From DASUFH01 sp036274645 (GTDB lineage Bacteria; Acidobacteriota; Terriglobia; 20CM-2-55-15), in assembly GCA_036274645.1 (NCBI GenBank), contig DASUFH010000387.1:1-12382 (forward strand): a DNA stretch of 12,382 nt, in the 5' to 3' direction. The notes under the pieces are model-generated. The model was not told where the DNA came from and did not search any database. It saw only the letters and a list, made by a program, of their open reading frames with translations. Each line of letters begins with the position of its first letter. The first letter of the stretch is position 1. The translations under genes were made by a program, and so were the position numbers. This document shows positions 6,909 to 12,382 of the stretch, in pieces.

Positions 6909-7085
6909 TCAGGATCCGTAACCGGCCACGAGCGATTTGTACCAACTCGGCGCCGTTGGAGTCTCGTCAGGTGTTAAGTTCTTTGCGTCATCCGTTGGGG
7001 GGATCCAGATGCCGATGTTAATGATCGGAAGCGTCAGGCGGAAACGGGATCTGTGCTGCGGGACAACGGTGTTCCTTTTGGGCAT
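6909..7085 (-). CDS. Short ORF (58 aa), doubtful; possible gene-remnant tail
   Basis: From ATG at 7085 a 58-residue frame ends with TGA at 6909, 16 bp before the first gene of the secreted operon. It contains LTLPIINIGIWIPPTDDAKN and a tail ending SWYKSLVAGYGS. Codon choice looks coding-like, but no family was recognised and there is no good ribosome site. It is in frame with the 5' part of the cysC remnant, so one open frame runs 7259-6909. Either it is an independent small protein or the surviving 3' end of a gene joined to cysC by a deletion. The promoter of the downstream operon may also lie here. Confidence 0.25.
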   Translation of the reverse strand: MPKRNTVVPQHRSRFRLTLPIINIGIWIPPTDDAKNLTPDETPTAPSWYKSLVAGYGS

Positions 7086-7099
7086 TGCTTCGGGTTGCG

Positions 7100-7259
7100 A
7101 CTCTCGAAACCCAACCTTCGGAGGTTTTCGCGAACGATATCGCCATCGAGAACCTCGACGACCATGCCCCGCGCGAAGCGTCTCGGCCAGCCACCGGGAG
7201 AGCGTTGTCTTTCCGGCGCCTGAAAGGCCGGTGAGCCAGAGTGTTATTCCCGGTTTCAT
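7100..7259 (-). pseudogene. cysC: Adenylylsulfate kinase (cysC) remnant, frameshifted and truncated
   Basis: The - strand frame from ATG 7259 encodes GITLWLTGLSGAGKTTLSRW, an APS kinase N-terminus with its complete P-loop (GLSGAGKTT), ending near AETLRAG. APS kinase similarity then continues in another frame with VVEVLDGDIVRENLRRLGF, the LDGD motif that should follow about 8 residues later. The reading therefore needs one frameshift near 7180-7200. Similarity stops near 7100, whereas intact CysC is about 200 residues, so roughly two thirds is missing. No ribosome site precedes the ATG. The intact enzyme makes PAPS from APS and ATP in sulfate activation. A sequencing error could explain the shift but not the truncation. 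Confidence 0.75.
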
Positions 7260-7308
7260 GGTGGCGTCGGAGGGAGACTATGACAGGAACCGCCGGGGTT
7301 CCCCGGGG

Positions 7309-7440
7309 TGTCCATTGTTCATGGTCTGTTGTCGATCGTGACTTGAACTTCTTTCATTGTTCGTTGCCGTCCGCGGCAGCGAACAATGAAAGAAGTCCAT
7401 CGGACAATCGACAACAGGCAATGGACAATGAACAATCGGG
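7309..7440. repeat. Large imperfect inverted repeat between cysC remnant and xylB
   Basis: The core arms are 7347-7369 and 7374-7396, which match in 22 of 23 bases around a 4-nt loop (TCCG). Outside them the arms continue imperfectly: CTGTTGTCGATCGT (7326-7339) pairs with 7401-7418, and CCATTGTTCAT (7312-7322) with part of 7417-7438. The right half is built from short words of the type GGACAAT, GAACAAT and GACAAC. The transcript would fold into a long hairpin. It may act as a terminator or processing signal, or be a short interspersed repeat. Confidence 0.8.
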
Positions 7441-7518
7441 GGAGGAAAGAACAGCCCCCCACGGAAACTTTCGCTTCACAACACCCGTGCGCCTCACTAT
7501 CCTCGCGTCCGAAGGGCT

Positions 7519-7626
7519 ATGACTTCGTTGCTCCGGCTGAGCCTGGCGCCGGACAAACTGACTCGCGAAACCTCGATCGACTGGAAGTTTTACGGAGATC
7601 TGTCCGTCGGAGGAGACAATCACTGA
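7519..7626 (+). CDS. Possible 35-aa ORF translationally coupled to xylulokinase
   Basis: ATG at 7519 opens 35 codons beginning MTSLLRLSLAPDKLTRET and ending VGGDNH. The TGA at 7624-7626 overlaps the xylB ATG as TGATG, the usual arrangement for translational coupling. Codon use (CTG, GCG, GAC, ATC) resembles the neighbouring genes. A GAAGGG lies only 2 nt upstream of the ATG, too close for a good ribosome site. The end of this frame contains the GGAGGAGA that serves xylB. It could be a leader peptide, the tail of a lost gene, or chance. No family was recognised. Confidence 0.3.
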   Translation: MTSLLRLSLAPDKLTRETSIDWKFYGDLSVGGDNH

Positions 7627-9125
7627 TGTACTGGCTTGGACTGGATATTGGAACCGGTGGGACGCGGGCTCTTCTGGTAGATGCCGAAGGACGCGTCCGG
7701 CACGCCTTCACGGCGCCCCATGAACCCATGCTGATGCAGCGTCCGTTGTGGGCGGAGCAGCGTCCCGAAAACTGGTGGGATGCGGCGGTGGCGGCGACAC
7801 GCGGAGCGCTTGCGGCGGCCGGCGCGTCCGGACAGGACGTGTTGGGCGTTGGCCTGTCGGGCCAGATGCACGGACTGGTCATGCTCGACGCCGCCAGCGC
7901 GGTCATCCGTCCCGCGCTGATCTGGTGCGATCAGCGGAGCCAGGCCCAGGTCGACGCCATCAATGCGGTCATGGGATCAGCCGCGGTGGTGGCGGCCACC
8001 GCCAATCCCGCGCTGACCGGATTCACGTTGCCCAAGCTGCTCTGGGTGCGCGATAACGAGCCGCAACAGTTTCAGCGAATCCGGAAGATGCTCTTGCCGA
8101 AGGACTACGTCCGCTTTCGTCTGACCGGCGAATTTGCGAGCGATGTGTCCGACGCGTCGGGAACCGCGCTTTTCGATGTAGTCCACCGCAGTTGGTCTCG
8201 GGAAATGACTTCGCGGCTGGAAATCGATGCGTCCATTCTGCCGCCCGCGCTGGAATCTCCGGAAGTTGCCGGAACGATTTCACGCGCCGCCGCGGCCGCG
8301 ACGGGTCTGGCTGAAGGCACGCCTGTTGCGGCCGGCGCCGGCGATCAGGCGGCGAGCGCCGTGGGCAACGGCATTGTCGAAACGGGGCGTGTCTCCTGCA
8401 CGATCGGCACATCCGGTGTCGTGTTTGCGCACACGGAGGCCCCCGCCTACGATCCCGCCGGGCGTGTACACACGTTCTGTCACGCTGTCCCCGGCGCGTG
8501 GCACGTCATGGGCGTGACGCAGGGCGCCGGACTGAGCCTGCAATGGTTCCGCAATACGCTCGCGCCAGGCATGGAATACGACGTTCTCGCCGCGGAGGCC
8601 GCCACCGCGCCCGCGGGCGCGCAGGGCCTCATCTGGCTGCCGTATCTGATGGGCGAGCGCACACCGCATCTGGACGCCACGGCGCGCGGCGGATGGGTTG
8701 GGCTCACCGCGAAGCACACCCGGGCAGATATGATTCGCGCCATTCTTGAAGGCGTTTCCTACAGTCAGAAAGACGGTCTCGACATCATCGAGGGCATGGG
8801 CGTTCGGGCGGATTCCGTGCGTCTCTCCGGTGGCGGCGCGCGCAGCGCGTTCTGGAGGCAGATGTTCGCCGACGTGTTTGGCAAGCCCGCCGTGATGCTG
8901 AAGACCGAAGAAGGCTCCGCCTACGGCGCGGCGCTCCTCGCCCTGGTAGCAACCCGGGAGTACGCTTCCGTCCGGGAAGTGTGCCGGGCGGTCATTCGCG
9001 AGTCGGCCACGCTGACGCCCGATCCTGAGGCCGTCAACGTCTATCGCCATGGCCACCGGCTGTATGGTTCGCTTTATCCCGCGCTATCGGCCTTCTACCG
9101 GTCTCTCGATTCCGGAATGAAGTGA
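7626..9125 (+). CDS. xylB: Xylulokinase (FGGY family carbohydrate kinase)
   Basis: A 499-residue FGGY kinase that phosphorylates D-xylulose with ATP to xylulose-5-phosphate, feeding the pentose phosphate pathway. Motifs in order are DIGTGGTRALLVD (residues 7-19, phosphate loop), GLSGQMHGLVMLD (76-88, with the MHG sugar contact), GAGDQAASAVGNG (237-249) with the catalytic base Asp240, GTSG (261-264), YLMGERTPHLD (340-350) and the C-terminal LSGGGARS adenosine motif (400-407). Length is typical of XylB (about 480-500). The start at 7626 has GGAGGAGA 9 nt upstream; the frame stays open back to 7386 but crosses the inverted repeat and is not kinase-like. Pathway partner of the isomerase at 1940, from which it is split by an opposite-strand block. 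Its last 31 bp overlap the convergent VOC gene. Confidence 0.94.
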   Translation: MYWLGLDIGTGGTRALLVDAEGRVRHAFTAPHEPMLMQRPLWAEQRPENWWDAAVAATRGALAAAGASGQDVLGVGLSGQMHGLVMLDAASAVIRPALIWCDQRSQAQVDAINAVMGSAAVVAATANPALTGFTLPKLLWVRDNEPQQFQRIRKMLLPKDYVRFRLTGEFASDVSDASGTALFDVVHRSWSREMTSRLEIDASILPPALESPEVAGTISRAAAAATGLAEGTPVAAGAGDQAASAVGNGIVETGRVSCTIGTSGVVFAHTEAPAYDPAGRVHTFCHAVPGAWHVMGVTQGAGLSLQWFRNTLAPGMEYDVLAAEAATAPAGAQGLIWLPYLMGERTPHLDATARGGWVGLTAKHTRADMIRAILEGVSYSQKDGLDIIEGMGVRADSVRLSGGGARSAFWRQMFADVFGKPAVMLKTEEGSAYGAALLALVATREYASVREVCRAVIRESATLTPDPEAVNVYRHGHRLYGSLYPALSAFYRSLDSGMK

Positions 9126-9526
9126 GGATTCCAGACGATCTCCCAGAGGTGGCCGTCCGGATCGAGGAAGTAGCCGGCATAGCCGCCCCAGAACGTCTCC
9201 TGAGCCGCCTTCACGATTGTCGCGCCCGCGGCCGCGGCCTGGGCCATCGCCGCGTCGACTTCCTCCCTTGAGGCCAGATTCTGCCCGATACTGAGATCGG
9301 CCGGACTGCGGCCGGACTGGGGCAGGCCCGAGTCCTGCGCGAGACTCGCGCGGGGCCAGAGCGCCAGCTTCGCGCCGTTATCGAGATCGAAGAACGCAAC
9401 GGCGCCGTATGCGAATTCCTTGCCGATGATTCCCTTCGTGGCCAATCCAAGCCCGTCGCGGTAAAAAGCGACAGCGCGCTCGAGATCGTCCACGCCGAGG
9501 GTGAGAACGGTGATTCGTGGTTTCAT
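9095..9526 (-). CDS. VOC/glyoxalase superfamily protein
   Basis: A 143-residue single-domain protein of the vicinal oxygen chelate fold (glyoxalase / bleomycin resistance / dioxygenase superfamily). Two beta-alpha-beta-beta-beta modules can be traced: LTLGVDDLERAVAFYRDGLG (residues 9-28) and the half starting near residue 80. The second half ends in GGYAGYFLDPDGHLWEIVWN, where Glu129 sits at a usual metal-ligand position. No specific substrate can be assigned; many such small proteins act in detoxification or have unknown roles. The ATG at 9526 lacks a Shine-Dalgarno sequence, but the family N-terminus starts here. Its 3' end overlaps that of xylB on the other strand. Confidence 0.87.
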   Translation of the reverse strand: MKPRITVLTLGVDDLERAVAFYRDGLGLATKGIIGKEFAYGAVAFFDLDNGAKLALWPRASLAQDSGLPQSGRSPADLSIGQNLASREEVDAAMAQAAAAGATIVKAAQETFWGGYAGYFLDPDGHLWEIVWNPHFIPESRDR

Positions 9527-9556
9527 GATTGTTCGTGGGTCCCCGTCTGCCGGTAG

Positions 9557-9625
9557 GGGCGGTCTATGACCGCCCAGCGTTTCGGAGTGAATTCTTTTGA
9601 AACGTCGGGCGGTTCCAGACCGCCC
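9557..9625. repeat. Pair of REP-like hairpins in inverted orientation
   Basis: GGGCGGT-CTATG-ACCGCCC (9557-9575) and GGGCGGT-TCCAG-ACCGCCC (9607-9625) each form a perfect 7-bp stem with a 5-nt loop. The two also mirror each other: AGGGGCGGTCT at 9555-9565 recurs inverted at 9617-9627. The 31-bp spacer has no other structure seen. They lie between the end of the cytochrome gene and the start of the VOC gene, both on the - strand. They resemble paired REP/BIME elements and could block transcription or exonucleases. Confidence 0.75.
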
Positions 9626-9634
9626 CTGCAGGTT

Positions 9635-10594
9635 CTATTTGACGCAGTGTCCAGCCTTGTTCGTCGGATCCAGCGGGTCGACTCCGCGCCGTCGCTTGTC
9701 GCGGTACATCTGATGGCAATGCAGGCAGGAGTCGTTCAACTGGTTGGTGGATTCGCTGACGGCTTCCTGATTCCGGGTTTGCGACGCTTTGTAAGCGGCT
9801 TTGCCGGCGTCCGCCAGTTCCTGGGTGAACTTCTGCCACTCGGGATCGTCGATCGGGACCGGCTTGCCGTTTTCGCAGCGCCGGCCAGGCGTCATCATCA
9901 TCGCGGCCGATTCGGAGATCGCGATAGCGGCGTAGTCCACCATCTCCCACGGCGGATAAATCCCTCCACCCCACACGGCCCAGTTGAAACCCCCATCACC
10001 GGCCGCGTCCTCCGCCGCCGGCTTCCTCGGCGCGCCCGGGTCCACGGATTGCACCGTGAAAATGATGTTCGCGCTCGGAAACAGAATGCCGCGCATCACC
10101 TGCGCCATATTGCCGGCCGCGGGAAAGGTCATCACGGGCGCTGTGGCCGTCTTTGATGCGCCTGTGGCCGGCCACACAATCTGTTTGAGCGCGGATTCGT
10201 CCGGGCTGAGTTCCGCCGCGCCCGTGGGGAACTGTCCGGTCTGGAGAATGAACGTCACGAGATCGGCGGTTTCGTTTCGCGTGAGTTTGCCGGGATCGCC
10301 CTGGGGCATCGTATTGCGGATCTTGCCCGCGAGTTCCGACAGCGGCTCCACTTCCCATGTGCGAATAAACTCGTCCCCCGTCAACGGCGGCCCGGAACGC
10401 CCTTCGAGCGCGTTCCCATGACAGGACGCGCACTGCGCTCTGTAGAGCGCGGCTCCGCGACCGGCCTGGGCCGCGGTGTAGACGCCCTGCCTGACGGTTG
10501 GCGGCTGTTGCGCCCCGTTCGTTGAAAGCGTTCCGAATACCACGAGGGCGGCCGCGCCCCAGATCAGGATGACGTGTTTGCTTGAAAACCTCAT
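9635..10594 (-). CDS. Secreted di-heme cytochrome c (N-terminal cyt c, C-terminal cyt c'-like)
   Basis: A 319-residue exported protein with a signal peptide (hydrophobic 8-22, cleavage near NGA at 28). The N-terminal domain is a class I cytochrome c: heme site CASCH (55-59), preceded by GAALYRAQ, with Met96 in MPQGDPGKLT as likely sixth ligand and TADLVTFIL closing the fold. A middle region with MRGILFPSANIIFTVQ and a later helical region end in CLHCH (290-294). A heme site at the extreme C-terminus of a helical bundle is the mark of cytochrome c'-type domains. So this looks like a fusion of two heme domains in one periplasmic electron carrier. Cys240 and Cys317 are extra and may form a disulfide. 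ATG at 10594 has GAGG 7 nt upstream. The partner is unknown; no oxidase or dehydrogenase gene is adjacent. Confidence 0.88.
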   Translation of the reverse strand: MRFSSKHVILIWGAAALVVFGTLSTNGAQQPPTVRQGVYTAAQAGRGAALYRAQCASCHGNALEGRSGPPLTGDEFIRTWEVEPLSELAGKIRNTMPQGDPGKLTRNETADLVTFILQTGQFPTGAAELSPDESALKQIVWPATGASKTATAPVMTFPAAGNMAQVMRGILFPSANIIFTVQSVDPGAPRKPAAEDAAGDGGFNWAVWGGGIYPPWEMVDYAAIAISESAAMMMTPGRRCENGKPVPIDDPEWQKFTQELADAGKAAYKASQTRNQEAVSESTNQLNDSCLHCHQMYRDKRRRGVDPLDPTNKAGHCVK

Positions 10595-10620
10595 CGATTG
10601 GCCTCGCTTGCTGGACGAGG

Positions 10621-10626
10621 AGTATA
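10621..10626 (-). promoter_or_regulatory. Candidate -10 element of the cytochrome gene
   Basis: TATACT on the - strand (5 of 6 to consensus) would start transcription near 10614, about 20 nt before the ATG at 10594. That leaves the GAGG ribosome site in the leader. The -35 position, 17 bp upstream, falls in the palindrome at 10637-10651 and is itself a poor match, as expected for a regulated promoter. Confidence 0.4.
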
Positions 10627-10636
10627 CGTGAATAGC

Positions 10637-10651
10637 TCCGTCACTGACGGA
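10637..10651. promoter_or_regulatory. Operator-like palindrome over the cytochrome promoter -35 region
   Basis: TCCGTCA-C-TGACGGA is a perfect palindrome with 7-bp arms around one central base. It begins 11 bp upstream of the TATACT -10 element and covers the expected -35 hexamer. Perfect short palindromes in this place are usually binding sites of dimeric regulators. The regulator is not in the window and its identity is unknown. Confidence 0.45.
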
Positions 10652-10703
10652 CCACTAAGAGCGCCTGACAAAGGCCTGCTGTGGCGGTCCCCTTTTGCGT
10701 TCC

Positions 10704-10856
10704 CGTTGTCCGCTGTGCGCCGGTTGTTTTCCGCTGTGTGATGAACCTTGTTCATTCAATGCCCATTGATTCATTGACCAGTCAGCCAGTGGGTCATTGG
10801 GCCGTTTAGCCAGGTTCATTACACAGCGGACAACAGCCAGCGCACAGCGGACAACG
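10704..10856. repeat. Long inverted repeat (45-bp arms) upstream of the ABC transporter gene
   Basis: Arms 10704-10748 and 10812-10856 match as reverse complements in 41 of 45 positions, around a 63-nt centre. Each arm carries two copies of a TTGT-TCCGCTGTG unit, so four units occur in two orientations. The centre repeats the word CATTG/CAATG in both orientations (CAATGCCCATTG, TCATTGACC, GGTCATTGGG). It fills most of the gap between the divergent cytochrome and ABC genes. No transposase is present and no obvious target duplication was found. Together with the two promoters this accounts for the 10595-10908 gap; no gene was seen in it. Confidence 0.85.
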
Positions 10857-10895
10857 AAGGAACAGAAGGGGGAAGGCAGGGTACAGGCTTGGGGC

Positions 10896-10901
10896 TATAC
10901 T
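10896..10901 (+). promoter_or_regulatory. Candidate -10 element of the ABC exporter gene
   Basis: TATACT lies just outside the inverted repeat and 7 nt before the GTG at 10909. A weak -35 (AAGGCA, 10873-10878) is 17 bp upstream. If used, transcription starts at or next to the GTG, giving a leaderless or nearly leaderless message, in line with the absence of a Shine-Dalgarno sequence. Confidence 0.3.
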
Positions 10902-10908
10902 CGCTTTA

Positions 10909-12382
10909 GTGCGGCACACATCAGTGATCGAGAAAAGCCGGCTGGATCCCGGCTCTTTACCCGGCGTTGAACGGGCGACGCTCGGACGGATTGCGGCGTA
11001 TCTCCGTCCGTACACCGGGCAAATCCTTTTGATCGGCCTTCTCCTGGTTTCCAGCGCGTTGCTGAATTTGCTGCCCCCGGTTCTGATCAAGCGGATCATC
11101 GATCACGCGCTGCCCGAGCGGAATGTCGGGCTGCTCCTGTGGCTGGTTCTGGCGATGGTTGCTGCTCCCGGCGCGGCGGGCCTTCTCGATGTGGGCGAAA
11201 AATATCTCACCACGCTGCTGGGAGAGCGCGTAATGTTCGATCTGCGCACGACGCTGTTCCGCCACCTGCAAAAGCAGCCCATGGATTTCTTCACGGCGGC
11301 CAAGCCGGGCGCTGCGCTTTCCAGCGTCCTGAACGACGTTCAGGGAGTGGGGGGCGTCATGAGCGGAACGCTCATGGACATTGCGCAGAGCGCCATCGTG
11401 TTCGCGGCGACCATCGTCATGCTGTTCGTCATGGACTGGCGCATCGCGCTGGCCGCCAGCCTGTTCCTTCCGCTGTTTGCGTTTCCGGCGCGGCGGGCCG
11501 GCCGGACGCGCAAGCAGGTCCGCAGGCAGACACAGGACAAGATGGCGGAGTTCGTGGGACTGCTTTCCGAAACCCTTTCCGTATCCGGCGCTCTGCTGCT
11601 GAAGATTTTCGGAACCGAAGAAATGGAAGCGCGGCGCGTCGAGGATAAGGCGCGCGAGGTCATGACCCTGTCGCTGCGCCAGGCCCTGATCGGACGCTGG
11701 TTCCGCCTCATGATGAGCATCCTCGAGAGTTCGGGGCCGGCGCTGATCTGGGGAATCGGCGGCTGGCTGTATCTCGGAGGCGGCGTTCCCCTCGGAACGC
11801 TCGTTGCCTCGGCCGCGCTGCTGCGGAATCTGTATGGTCCGGCGACGAAGCTGGCCGGTGTGTATGTCGAACTCATTACCTCCTACGCCTACTTCGATCG
11901 CATCTTTGCGGTACTCGATCGCGAGCCCGCCATTCAGGACCGCCCGGGCGCCCGGGACATCGGGCACGCGGAAGGCGCGCTGTCGTTCCGGGGCGTCTCG
12001 TTTTCATACCAGCAGGGCGAGCCGGTGCTCGAAGACATCCGTATCGATGTCGCGCCCGGTCAGCGGCTCGCTCTGGTGGGCGCTTCCGGCGCGGGCAAGA
12101 GCACGATTGCCGCGCTGGTCGCGCGGCTCTATGACCCCACGGAAGGCGCGGTTCTGCTCGACGGCGTCGATCTTCGCGACATCACGCTCAAGAGTCTGCG
12201 CGCGCAGATCGGCGTGGTGTCGCAGGACACGTTCCTCTTTCACACATCCATTTTCGAAAACCTGCGCTATGGACGGCCTGAAGCGACGCGCGAGGATGTC
12301 ATCGCCGCCGCTCGCGCCGCCCAGATTTATTCTCTGATCGAGCGACTGCCGGAAGGATTCGATACTCCGGTCGGCGACCGTG
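10909..12382 (+). CDS. ABC exporter, fused permease-ATPase (MsbA/LmrA type), 3' truncated by window
   Basis: The open frame runs to the window end: 491 codons of a half-size ABC exporter. The first part is a transmembrane domain with hydrophobic segments near ILLIGLLLVSSALLNLL, LLLWLVLAMVAAPGAAGL, IVFAATIVMLFVMDW and ALAASLFLPLFAF, and a further pair around ALIWGIGGWLYLG. The ERVMFDLRTTLFRHL segment is a typical intracellular coupling region. The nucleotide-binding domain starts near LSFRGVSFSYQQGEPVL. Walker A is GASGAGKST (residues 391-399) and the Q-loop Gln is at 439 in VVSQDTFLF. The window stops just before the LSGGQ signature. It probably exports a lipid, drug or peptide as a homodimer; the substrate cannot be told. 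Start is uncertain: GTG 10909 or GTG 10924, neither with a ribosome site and with no ATG nearby. Confidence 0.9.
   Translation, partial: MRHTSVIEKSRLDPGSLPGVERATLGRIAAYLRPYTGQILLIGLLLVSSALLNLLPPVLIKRIIDHALPERNVGLLLWLVLAMVAAPGAAGLLDVGEKYLTTLLGERVMFDLRTTLFRHLQKQPMDFFTAAKPGAALSSVLNDVQGVGGVMSGTLMDIAQSAIVFAATIVMLFVMDWRIALAASLFLPLFAFPARRAGRTRKQVRRQTQDKMAEFVGLLSETLSVSGALLLKIFGTEEMEARRVEDKAREVMTLSLRQALIGRWFRLMMSILESSGPALIWGIGGWLYLGGGVPLGTLVASAALLRNLYGPATKLAGVYVELITSYAYFDRIFAVLDREPAIQDRPGARDIGHAEGALSFRGVSFSYQQGEPVLEDIRIDVAPGQRLALVGASGAGKSTIAALVARLYDPTEGAVLLDGVDLRDITLKSLRAQIGVVSQDTFLFHTSIFENLRYGRPEATREDVIAAARAAQIYSLIERLPEGFDTPVGDR

Noticed and set aside
7290..7307. GC-rich palindrome CCGGGG-TT-CCCCGG as terminator
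   Set aside because: The 2-nt centre cannot form a hairpin loop without losing pairs, and no U-tract follows.
7309..7440. CRISPR array or transposon end
   Set aside because: There are no regular spacers, no cas genes and no transposase. The structure is a single inverted repeat with irregular short words.
7280..7522. An 80-codon + strand frame with a good GGAGGGA ribosome site and an ATGA overlap with the 35-codon ORF
   Set aside because: It runs through the whole inverted repeat at 7309-7440, and its middle is a translation of repeated short words. It shows no protein-like pattern.
10595..10908. Small RNA gene in the cytochrome-ABC gap
   Set aside because: Apart from the promoters and the inverted repeat, there is no separate promoter-terminator pair and no known RNA motif.
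10957..11967. A 336-codon - strand frame opposite the ABC exporter
   Set aside because: It is a shadow of the strongly supported + strand transporter frame. Its composition (Gln, Arg, His rich) is that of an antisense frame.
11804..12337. A 177-codon + strand frame inside the ABC gene
   Set aside because: It lies in another frame over the Walker A region and is Arg/Ser/Pro rich without motifs; the ABC frame explains this DNA.

Overview
The window is GC-rich, densely packed bacterial DNA. Three features suggest a soil or sediment heterotroph of an Acidobacteria-like lineage: a carbon-catabolism cluster, secreted proteins with no close match to well-known families, and a di-heme c-type cytochrome. 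Long intergenic inverted repeats built from short words fit this too. The taxonomic guess is inference only, because no rRNA or tRNA gene is present.

Layout. (1) Positions 1-62 hold the last codons of a Gly/Arg-rich + strand gene. A perfect 11-bp hairpin follows. (2) Positions 1857-173 (- strand) hold KDPG aldolase (eda) and 2-keto-3-deoxygluconate kinase (kdgK), 2 nt apart, in one operon. (3) Diverging from it, 1940-3175 (+) encodes a xylose-isomerase-family enzyme with all metal ligands but altered pocket motifs. (4) Positions 6892-3221 (- strand) form a compact three-gene operon of secreted proteins. Two proteins with similar C-terminal halves (possibly LolA-like) bracket a 680-residue protein with repeat order A-B-A-B-C-C and paired cysteines. 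(5) Positions 7259-6909 hold a frameshifted remnant of adenylylsulfate kinase (cysC) and a 58-codon ORF of unknown origin. A large imperfect inverted repeat lies at 7309-7440. (6) Positions 7626-9125 (+) encode xylulokinase, possibly coupled to a 35-codon ORF. Its 3' end overlaps a VOC/glyoxalase gene (9526-9095, -) by 31 bp. (7) Two REP-like hairpins follow, then a di-heme cytochrome c gene (10594-9635, -) with a promoter and an operator-like palindrome. (8) A 45-bp-arm inverted repeat at 10704-10856 precedes an ABC exporter (permease-ATPase fusion, +) that runs off the end just before its signature motif.

Functionally, isomerase plus xylulokinase would carry an aldopentose to xylulose-5-phosphate. 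KdgK plus Eda would take 2-keto-3-deoxygluconate to pyruvate and glyceraldehyde-3-phosphate. Together they suggest use of plant polysaccharides such as xylan, glucuronoxylan or pectin. The secreted three-gene module sits between the isomerase and kinase genes on the opposite strand and has no recognisable metabolic link to them. It is the least explained part of the window.
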